From: Rhea pennata
Lineage: Eukaryota; Chordata; Aves; Rheiformes; Rheidae
NCBI RefSeq assembly: GCF_028389875.1
Contig: NC_084669.1
Location: 4,859,501 to 4,923,500, forward strand
Direction: 5' to 3'
Length of the DNA: 64,000 nucleotides
Shown: in pieces, positions 57,901 through 64,000 of the stretch
Layout of the letters: each line of letters opens with the position of its first letter
Position numbering within the stretch: the stretch's first letter is position 1
Program-made: the position numbers and the translations under genes
The notes under the pieces: generated by a model
Database searches by the model: none
Told to the model about the DNA's origin: nothing
What the model saw: only the letters and a program-made list of their open reading frames with translations

Positions 57901-60900
57901 GGGCAGAACGAGGTTTCTCCGTGACCGCGAGCGGGGAGCACCGCGTGGTGCCGAGCAAAGGGAGGGGAGAAGCGAGGGCGCGAGGAGGAGCCCCGCGGTC
58001 CCTAAAGCTGCGGGCCTGGGACGAGCCCTCGGAGGCTTGCGGCAGCCCCGCGCCCGTGGCAGCCGCCGGCGGGGCGGGGCGGAGCGGAGCCCGGTGCGCG
58101 GTGGGACCGCCGGGAGCGGCGCTCGTGGCTCCGTGCGCCCCGCGGCCCTGGGCGGCGGGGCCGGCGCCCGGCTGTGCTGGCCGGCGCTCTGGGCTGCCGC
58201 AGCGGGCCCGCGGCCGCGGCGGGGTGGGCCGGGCGGAGGTGAGCACCTGCGCAGACGACGCCGGCGTCCTCCTTGTGGCGGCAGTCGTGGACGCCCAGCC
58301 CGCGGTGAGAGCACTGGGCCAGCGACGCCTCGTCCCCCGTGCACGCCACCTCGTCCAGGAGCACGGGGCCGGCGCCTTCGCCAAAGAAGGCGTTGCGGTG
58401 GGCCGAGACGACGTCCCCGCAGCCCAGCTGCCGGCACGCCACGCTGGCGTCCCTCAGGTCCCAGGCGTCGTCGCAGACGGTGCCCCAGCTGCCGTTGTGG
58501 AAGAGCTCGAGGCGCCCCTCGCAGGGGCCGCCGCCGTCCACCAGCCGCAGGGCCATGTCTGGGGGAAGCAGAGGGAGAGGCGGGGTCGCGCGGTGGCCTG
58601 GGAAAGGGCCGTCCCGGGGGCGCTCCTCACCTACCTGGAATTGCCGTTGTCGCCTGCTCCGTAGACACTGTCCCAAGAGAAGGGAAAAGCCACGCTTCAG
58701 GCTAAAGGCACGAGCGCGAGCGTAACAGAGGCCCTCTGCCCTGCACCTCTGGCTTGAGAGCTTGGTTTAGAAGGGGGATTCCCTTTAGCGTTGCATTTTG
58801 TGAGTGGAGCACTTGGAGCTGCCCTTCACGAAAGCTGCTTCAGAAGTCCTGACAGCAGCACGTGCCCGGGCCGCAGAGTTTTGCGGGTGCCCGGGCCGGC
58901 AGGGCACTGCAGTGAGGAAGAGCATGCGCCTGCCTTGCGGGAGAAAGCCTCACTGCCTTCCCCAAACCGGCGCTGGTTTCAAGGGGCTTTGGCTTGCAAG
59001 AGCTTCTCAGCACCTCTGCTCAGAGCAGGCTACGCCGCCACGCGCCACTCAGGAACCGTAGCGTGAGCTCAAATACCTGGTACTTCCGTCGTCGCGTGCT
59101 CTGTGGACGCTGTGGCAAGAGAAAGGAGAAGCAGGCTTCAGTGATCTGGGCGTTTTTGAGGAAGCTAAGCCTGGCCTGCCAGGCCAAGGGCAAGGCCAAC
59201 GGAACAGGAAGGCGTAACGAGCGCCCCGCTGAAGTGAGCGCTTGATGGAGCTGCTCTTCAGCTAGTGCGTTTTGCAGGAGCCCCTCTTTTGGCATTCGTG
59301 GAGACCAGCTGGTGGTCTTCTGGCTCCCTTGAGCGGGGGTGGCACTCGTATGCCCGAGCGCGTTCGTCTGCGCACAGGCCACCACGCGGCCTGTGGCAGG
59401 ACAGCAGCGTCCCCAAACGAGCCCCGTGCAGCCGGCGCCAGGAGCCGGGTGCCCCTGGTGTGCCTGGGGGCTGCGGGTGTGGGAGGGGGCCCTCCAGCTC
59501 CGCGAGAGCGCCCTACTCAGCTCAGCACCGCTCAGGGCAGAGCGGCTCCCCAGTCCTCATGGGGAGGACACAGAGTTGGCCAACCGCCAGGCAAATACCC
59601 GCGCAGCGAAGCAGGAGATACCTGTTGCTTCAGGTGTGGTTGTCTCCACGGGGACTGTGAGGAGAGAAAAGAAAGGCGGTCAAAAAGGTCATGCGAACGG
59701 GGTCGTGGTTCTCGGGTAGGAAGCGGGAGAAGCAGGAGGACAGGCAGGGCTCTCCGCCTAGCGCCGCTCCGGGGACGTCTGGCGAAGCCTTGGCGGAGCC
59801 TGCGGGCTGTGTTTCTGCTGAGCGACGGCGGCATTTAGAGCGGCAGCGTGCCGGAGGAGTACGCCTGGCCACGGCAGGGGCGAAGCAGCAAACGCCGCGG
59901 GCGCTGCAGTCGTCTCAGGCCGGGCTCCTGCGGCAGGCTGAGCGCGAGCTGAGCTGCTGTTTGCGGGGAAGACGCTGCCGTGCTGCCAAAGGTGCCGGGG
60001 GAGCGGGAGCCTGGCAGGGGAAGGAAGCCGAGCTGCTTTTCAGTGAAAGCAGTGGCGTGCTGGTGGAGCGTGCTGGTGGGTTAGGCAGGCGCAGAAGCTT
60101 TGGCTCTGTCGACTAGGAAGCTGCAGAGGCGAGCGTGGCTTGTGCCGCACAGCGGCTGGCGGGCGCGCGCGCGCAGAAACGGTTTGCGGTGCGCGAGGAG
60201 CAGCGGCTGGAGAGGGACGGGGCGGACCGGGAAGACGCGCTGCCAGGCTGACCGTGACTTCTGCTCCCGAAGCGTTTCTCCGGAGGCTTGCCGTGTAGGC
60301 GCGGTAGCTCGGCGGCTCGTAGCGCGTTAGGGCAGAACGAGGTTTCTCCGTGACCGCGAGCGGGGAGCACCGCGTGGTGCCGAGCAAAGGGAGGGGAGAA
60401 GCGAGGGCGCGAGGAGGAGCCCCGCGGTCCCTAAAGCTGCGGGCCTGGGACGAGCCCTCGGAGGCTTGCGGCAGCCCCGCGCCCGTGGCAGCCGCCGGCG
60501 GGGCGGGGCGGGGCGGAGCGGAGCCCGGTGCGCGGTGGGACCGCCGGGAGCGGCGCTCGTGGCTCCGTGCGCCCCGCGGCCCTGGGCGGCGGGGCCGGCG
60601 CCCGGCTGTGCTGGCCGGCGCTCTGGGCTGCCGCAGCGGGCCCGCGGCCGCGGCGGGGTGGGCCGGGCGGAGGTGAGCACCTGCGCAGACGACGCCGGCG
60701 TCCTCCTTGTGGCGGCAGTCGTGGACGCCCAGCCCGCGGTGAGAGCACTGGGCCAGCGACGCCTCGTCCCCCGTGCACGCCACCTCGTCCAGGAGCACGG
60801 GGCCGGCGCCTTCGCCAAAGAAGGCGTTGCGGTGGGCCGAGACGACGTCCCCGCAGCCCAGCTGCCGGCACGCCACGCTGGCGTCCCTCAGGTCCCAGGC

Positions 60901-63900
60901 GTCGTCGCAGACGGTGCCCCAGCTGCCGTTGTGGAAGAGCTCGAGGCGCCCCTCGCAGGGGCCGCCGCCGTCCACCAGCCGCAGGGCCATGTCTGGGGGA
61001 AGCAGAGGGAGAGGCGGGGTCGCGCGGTGGCCTGGGAAAGGGCCGTCCCGGGGGCGCTCCTCACCTACCTGGAATTGCCGTTGTCGCCTGCTCCGTAGAC
61101 ACTGTCCCAAGAGAAGGGAAAAGCCACGCTTCAGGCTAAAGGCACGAGCGCGAGCGTAACAGAGGCCCTCTGCCCTGCACCTCTGGCTTGAGAGCTTGGT
61201 TTAGAAGGGGGATTCCCTTTAGCGTTGCATTTTGTGAGTGGAGCACTTGGAGCTGCCCTTCACGAAAGCTGCTTCAGAAGTCCTGACAGCAGCACGTGCC
61301 CGGGCCGCAGAGTTTTGCGGGTGCCCGGGCCGGCAGGGCACTGCAGTGAGGAAGAGCATGCGCCTGCCTTGCGGGAGAAAGCCTCACTGCCTTCCCCAAA
61401 CCGGCGCTGGTTTCAAGGGGCTTTGGCTTGCAAGAGCTTCTCAGCACCTCTGCTCAGAGCAGGCTACGCCGCCACGCGCCACTCAGGAACCGTAGCGTGA
61501 GCTCAAATACCTGGTACTTCCGTCGTCGCGTGCTCTGTGGACGCTGTGGCAAGAGAAAGGAGAAGCAGGCTTCAGTGATCTGGGCGTTTTTGAGGAAGCT
61601 AAGCCTGGCCTGCCAGGCCAAGGGCAAGGCCAATGGAACAGGAAGGCGTAACGAGCGCCCCGCTGAAGTGAGCGCTTGATGGAGCTGCTCTTCAGCTAGT
61701 GCGTTTTGCAGGAGCCCCTCTTTTGGCATTCGTGGAGACCAGCTGGTGGTCTTCTGGCTCCCTTGAGCGGGGGTGGCACTCGTATGCCCGAGCGCGTTCG
61801 TCTGCGCACAGGCCACCACGCGGCCTGTGGCAGGACAGCAGCGTCCCCAAACGAGCCCCGTGCAGCCGGCGCCAGGAGCCGGGTGCCCCTGGTGTGCCTG
61901 GGGGCTGCGGGTGTGGGAGGGGGCCCTCCAGCTCCGCGAGAGCGCCCAACTCAGCTCAGCACCGCTCAGGGCAGAGCGGCTCCCCAGTCCTCATGGGGAG
62001 GACACAGAGTTGGCCAACCGCCAGGCAAATACCCGCGCAGCGAAGCAGGAGATACCTGTTGCTTCAGGTGTGGTTGTCTCCACGGGGACTGTGAGGAGAG
62101 AAAAGAAAGGCGGTCAAAAAGGTCATGCGAACGGGGTCGTGGTTCTCGGGTAGGAAGCGGGAGAAGCAGGAGGACAGGCAGGGCTCTCCGCCTAGCGCCG
62201 CTCCGGGGACATCTGGCGAAGCCTTGGCGGAGCCTGCGGGCTGTGTTTCTGCTGAGCGACGGCGGCATTTAGAGCGGCAGCGTGCCGGAGGAGTACGCCT
62301 GGCCACGGCAGGGGCGAAGCAGCAAACGCCGCGGGCGCTGCAGTCGTCTCAGGCCGGGCTCCTGCGGCAGGCTGAGCGCGAGCTGAGCTGCTGTTTGCGG
62401 GGAAGACGCTGCCGTGCTGCCAAAGGTGCCGGGGGAGCGGGAGCCTGGCAGGGGAAGGAAGCCGAGCTGCTTTTCAGTGAAAGCAGTGGCGTGCTGGTGG
62501 AGCGTGCTGGTGGGTTAGGCAGGCGCAGAAGCTTTGGCTCTGTCGACTAGGAAGCTGCAGAGGCGAGCGTGGCTTGTGCCGCACAGCGGCTGGCGGGCGC
62601 GCGCGCGCAGAAACGGTTTGCGGTGCGCGAGGAGCAGCGGCTGGAGAGGGACGGGGCGGACCGGGAAGACGCGCTGCCAGGCTGACCGTGACTTCTGCTC
62701 CCGAAGCGTTTCTCCGGAGGCTTGCCGTGTAGGCGCGGTAGCTCGGCGGCTCGTAGCGCGTTAGGGCAGAACGAGGTTTCTCCGTGACCGCGAGCGGGGA
62801 GCACCGCGTGGTGCCGAGCAAAGGGAGGGGAGAAGCGAGGGCGCGAGGAGGAGCCCCGCGGTCCCTAAAGCTGCGGGCCTGGGACGAGCCCTCGGAGGCT
62901 TGCGGCAGCCCCGCGCCCGTGGCAGCCGCCGGCGGGGCGGGGCGGGGCGGAGCGGAGCCCGGTGCGCGGTGGGACCGCCGGGAGCGGCGCTCGTGGCTCC
63001 GTGCGCCCCGCGGCCCTGGGCGGCGGGGCCGGCGCCCGGCTGTGCTGGCCGGCGCTCTGGGCTGCCGCAGCGGGCCCGCGGCCGCGGCGGGGTGGGCCGG
63101 GCGGAGGTGAGCACCTGCGCAGACGACGCCGGCGTCCTCCTTGTGGCGGCAGTCGTGGACGCCCAGCCCGCGGTGAGAGCACTGGGCCAGCGACGCCTCG
63201 TCCCCCGTGCACGCCACCTCGTCCAGGAGCACGGGGCCGGCGCCTTCGCCAAAGAAGGCGTTGCGGTGGGCCGAGACGACGTCCCCGCAGCCCAGCTGCC
63301 GGCACGCCACGCTGGCGTCCCTCAGGTCCCAGGCGTCGTCGCAGACGGTGCCCCAGCTGCCATTGTGGAAGAGCTCGAGGCGCCCCTCGCAGGGGCCGCC
63401 GCCGTCCACCAGCCGCAGGGCCATGTCTGGGGGAAGCAGAGGGAGAGGCGGGGTCGCGCGGTGGCCTGGGAAAGGGCCGTCCCGGGGGCGCTCCTCACCT
63501 ACCTGGAATTGCCGTTGTCGCCTGCTCCGTAGACACTGTCCCAAGAGAAGGGAAAAGCCACGCTTCAGGCTAAAGGCACGAGCGCGAGCGTAACAGAGGC
63601 CCTCTGCCCTGCACCTCTGGCTTGAGAGCTTGGTTTAGAAGGGGGATTCCCTTTAGCGTTGCATTTTGTGAGTGGAGCACTTGGAGCTGCCCTTCACGAA
63701 AGCTGCTTCAGAAGTCCTGACAGCAGCACGTGCCCGGGCCGCAGAGTTTTGCGGGTGCCCGGGCCGGCAGGGCACTGCAGTGAGGAAGAGCATGCGCCTG
63801 CCTTGCGGGAGAAAGCCTCACTGCCTTCCCCAAACCGGCGCTGGTTTCAAGGGGCTTTGGCTTGCAAGAGCTTCTCAGCACCTCTGCTCAGAGCAGGCTA

Positions 63901-63977
63901 CGCCGCCACGCGCCACTCAGGAACCGTAGCGTGAGCTCAAATACCTGGTACTTCCGTCGTCGCGTGCTCTGTGGACG
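29890..63977 (-). CDS. DMBT1: DMBT1-like SRCR-array and ZP-domain glycoprotein (5' end beyond window)
   Basis: Transcript order in the window: eleven repeats of [linker C, linker B, SRCR, linker A] read from 63977 down to 37746, then linkers 37167-37114, 36685-36653 and 34851-34831, then ZP exons 33945-33770, 31179-30794 and 30139-29890. All repeat and linker exons are phase 1-1 and join in frame. Each unit adds 137 codons, about 1,507 in the window. The SRCR domains are group B (eight Cys). The linkers and stalk are Thr/Ser/Pro-rich and likely O-glycosylated. The ZP module runs from TLTCLPKYM to GPIILKRI and stops, with no furin site or membrane segment, so the product should be secreted. 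DMBT1 (gp340, hensin) is a mucosal and epithelial protein that binds bacteria, surfactant proteins and matrix. Unlike mammalian DMBT1, no CUB domain lies between SRCRs and ZP. Location beside CUZD1 supports the name; N-terminus and total copy number are unknown. Confidence 0.9.
31286..31310 (+). repeat. Poly(A) tract (25 A)
   Basis: Uninterrupted A run in the intron between the first two ZP exons, followed by GGTA7. Confidence 0.95.
31584..31732 (-). mobile_element. tRNA-headed SINE with CR1-like tail (TguSINE1 type)
   Basis: On the minus strand a tRNA-like head starts GGGATCCAGATAGTGTAGTGG with an A box (TAGTGTAGTGG) and a B box (GGTTCAAGCC at 31676-31667). It is followed by a CR1 3'-tail block (ACTAGATGATCTCCAGAGGTT) ending in ATTCTGTAA. 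A tRNA head joined to a CR1 tail is the structure described for the zebra finch SINE. The internal Pol III boxes lie in an intron of the DMBT1-like gene. Confidence 0.6.
31740..33760. other. Intron of the DMBT1-like gene without recognised features
   Basis: No exon, repeat family or RNA gene was recognised. A plus-strand open frame near 32731-33091 lacks family resemblance and splice context. Confidence 0.5.
34831..34851 (-). CDS. DMBT1: 21-nt linker exon (PASTSY) before the ZP module
   Basis: AG-CG...CG-GT borders, phase 1-1. It joins in frame to the ZP-N exon (G/CA, giving PASTSYA-TLTC). Very short exons of this phase are the rule in this gene, which supports the call, but transcript evidence would be needed. 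Confidence 0.6.
34860..36225. other. Intron without recognised CUB or SRCR exon
   Basis: Searched for CUB motifs (CGG, NYP, YxxxCxW) and SRCR motifs (WGTVCDD) on the minus strand without success. An exon-like stretch at 35903-35819 was rejected on phase. Confidence 0.5.
36230..36480 (-). pseudogene. Decayed relic of the SRCR repeat unit (intron between linkers C and B)
   Basis: Aligns by eye, with gaps, to unit positions 39319-39560: shared blocks include ATTCCC(C)TTTA, GTTGCATTTT, TTCAGAAGTC, GAGGAAGAGCAT and GAGAAAGCCTCACTGCCTTCCC. Many C/G positions of the array are A/T here. The adjacent linker exon 36685-36653 sits where linker C sits in a unit. Confidence 0.8.
36653..36685 (-). CDS. 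DMBT1: 33-nt linker exon ([10 protein letters not shown]), diverged linker C
   Basis: Borders are AG and GT, phase 1-1, the same 33-nt length as the array linkers. [10 protein letters not shown] aligns with [10 protein letters not shown] of linker C, and its position relative to the relic intron matches. It encodes part of the Thr-rich stalk before the ZP module. Confidence 0.7.
37114..37167 (-). CDS. DMBT1: 54-nt linker exon ([17 protein letters not shown])
   Basis: AG/GT borders and phase 1-1. It encodes a Ser/Thr/Pro-rich stalk segment between the last SRCR cassette and the ZP module, likely O-glycosylated. Confidence 0.7.
37310..37366. repeat. Diverged half-copy at the array's left border
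   Basis: CTACACCGCCACGCACCAGTCAGGAA here matches CTACGCCGCCACGCGCCACTCAGGAA of the units (for example at 39580). The next 150 bp of the unit, including linker C, are absent, and near-perfect array sequence begins at 37367. Confidence 0.75.
38287..38298. repeat. (GC)6 tract, present in every unit
   Basis: Alternating GC dodecamer in the intron between SRCR exon and linker A, repeated at the same offset in all units (40711, 43145 and so on). Such tracts favour Z-DNA. Confidence 0.9.
38795..39106 (-). CDS. DMBT1: SRCR exon, unit 1 (last in transcript)
   Basis: 312 nt, phase 1-1, acceptor CCCCCAG, donor CAG/GTGCTC. It encodes [20 protein letters not shown] through to KEDAGVVCA: a full group B SRCR domain with eight Cys, WGTVCDD and CRQLGCG signatures and an NGS glycosylation sequon. 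Linkers of this unit: A 37746-37778 ([10 protein letters not shown]), B 39183-39215 ([10 protein letters not shown]), C 39625-39657 ([10 protein letters not shown]). One GGGGC pentamer in the downstream intron. Confidence 0.95.
41229..41540 (-). CDS. DMBT1: SRCR exon, unit 2
   Basis: Identical SRCR protein to unit 1. Linkers A 40170-40202, B 41617-41649, C 42059-42091. Three GGGGC pentamers. Confidence 0.95.
43663..43974 (-). CDS. DMBT1: SRCR exon, unit 3
   Basis: Same protein. It has one synonymous change (coding GCC to GCT, Ala in EDAGVV, near 43679). Linkers A 42604-42636, B 44051-44083, C 44493-44525. It carries the intronic CCCTACTC variant near 42494. Confidence 0.95.
46097..46408 (-). 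CDS. DMBT1: SRCR exon, unit 4
   Basis: Same protein. Linkers A 45038-45070, B 46485-46517, C 46927-46959. Intronic variants: GGGGACATCTGG near 45187 and TTTGTGGTGC near 45600. Confidence 0.95.
48521..48832 (-). CDS. DMBT1: SRCR exon, unit 5
   Basis: Same protein. Linkers A 47472-47504, B 48909-48941, C 49351-49383. It has a single GGGGC pentamer like unit 1 and a private intronic change GTGCACGG near 48368. Confidence 0.95.
50955..51266 (-). CDS. DMBT1: SRCR exon, unit 6
   Basis: Same protein. Linkers A 49896-49928, B 51343-51375, C 51785-51817. Intronic variant GTGTAGGCGCGG near 50567. Confidence 0.95.
53384..53695 (-). CDS. DMBT1: SRCR exon, unit 7
   Basis: Same protein. Linkers A 52330-52362, B 53772-53804, C 54214-54246. 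Two GGGGC pentamers, CCCTACTC variant, and two private intronic changes (GGCAGCATGCC near 52553, CCCCGCAGTCC near 53130). Confidence 0.95.
55818..56129 (-). CDS. DMBT1: SRCR exon, unit 8
   Basis: Same protein. Linkers A 54759-54791, B 56206-56238, C 56648-56680. CCCTACTC and GTGTAGGCGCGG intronic variants together, three pentamers: the same variant set as unit 10. Confidence 0.95.
58247..58558 (-). CDS. DMBT1: SRCR exon, unit 9
   Basis: Same protein. Linkers A 57193-57225, B 58635-58667, C 59077-59109. GGGGACATCTGG variant, two pentamers. Confidence 0.95.
60681..60992 (-). CDS. DMBT1: SRCR exon, unit 10
   Basis: Same protein. Linkers A 59622-59654, B 61069-61101, C 61511-61543. Variant set as unit 8, plus a private CCAATGG near 61633 after linker C. 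Confidence 0.95.
63115..63426 (-). CDS. DMBT1: SRCR exon, unit 11 (first in window in transcript order)
   Basis: Same protein. One synonymous change at 63362 (Asn codon AAC to AAT in HNGSWG). Linkers A 62056-62088, B 63503-63535, C 63945-63977. It combines the GGGGACATCTGG and GTGTAGGCGCGG variants, a combination seen in no other unit. The unit continues past the right edge. Confidence 0.95.
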
Positions 63978-64000
63978 CTGTGGCAAGAGAAAGGAGAAGC

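Larger units (their letters stand above)
37367..64000 (-). repeat. Tandem array of eleven 2.42-2.43 kb SRCR gene units
   Basis: Units start at 37367, 39791, 42225, 44659, 47093, 49517, 51951, 54380, 56814, 59243 and 61677; the last is cut by the window. Lengths are 2424, 2434, 2434, 2434, 2424, 2434, 2429, 2434, 2429 and 2434. Length differences come from one GGGGC pentamer tract with 1-3 copies. Only about ten substituted positions were seen over all units. The array is G+C- and CpG-rich in contrast to its left flank. Every unit carries one SRCR exon and linkers A, B and C. Confidence 0.97.

Noticed and set aside
37367-64000. CRISPR-like or satellite interpretation of the tandem array
   Set aside because: The 2.43-kb unit contains spliced SRCR coding exons in frame, so it is a gene-internal coding amplification.

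Overview
The window is vertebrate nuclear DNA, most likely from a bird and plausibly a songbird. The signs are CR1-type retroposon fragments, a SINE with a tRNA-derived head and a CR1-like tail, short GT-AG introns, and the gene order PAAT (C10orf88) - CUZD1 - DMBT1, which is the order of human 10q26.13. There are no bacterial features. All coding calls come from splicing exons by hand with matched intron phases.

Layout. (1) 0.6-6.9 kb, minus strand: nine exons of an ADAM9-like metalloprotease (prodomain, cysteine switch, furin site, start of the reprolysin domain). The catalytic part lies beyond the left edge and the signal-peptide exon was not found. One exon carries a one-base frameshift. 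(2) 10.8-11.7 kb: a CpG island. (3) 11.06-15.43 kb, plus strand: a complete six-exon PAAT/C10orf88 orthologue of 445 codons. (4) 17.07-26.27 kb, minus strand: a complete nine-exon CUZD1 orthologue of 603 codons (signal peptide, CUB, CUB, ZP, transmembrane segment), with a TATA box and a poly(A) signal. (5) 29.89 kb to the right edge, minus strand: the 3' part of a DMBT1-like gene with a ZP module, a short Thr/Ser/Pro-rich stalk and a large tandem array of SRCR domains.

The standout is the array from 37.37 kb to the right edge. It has eleven near-identical units of 2,424-2,434 bp, and the last runs off the window. Each holds one 312-nt SRCR exon (group B, eight Cys) and three 33-nt Thr-rich linker exons. 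Each unit adds exactly 137 codons, and all its exons are phase 1-1. In the window only two SRCR-exon base changes were seen, both synonymous, so the eleven SRCR domains are identical as protein. Introns are homogenised as strongly as exons, and the few variants are shuffled between units, which points to ongoing unequal exchange or gene conversion. A decayed, AT-drifted relic of a unit flanks the array on the ZP side. The two CUB domains that mammalian DMBT1 carries between array and ZP are not visible here.

CUZD1 and the DMBT1-like gene are tandem, same-strand ZP paralogues with matching ZP exon structure. The DMBT1-like copy ends without the furin site and membrane exon of its neighbour and should be secreted. 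The functional theme of the right half is epithelial or mucosal secreted glycoproteins that polymerise through ZP modules and bind microbes or matrix through SRCR domains.
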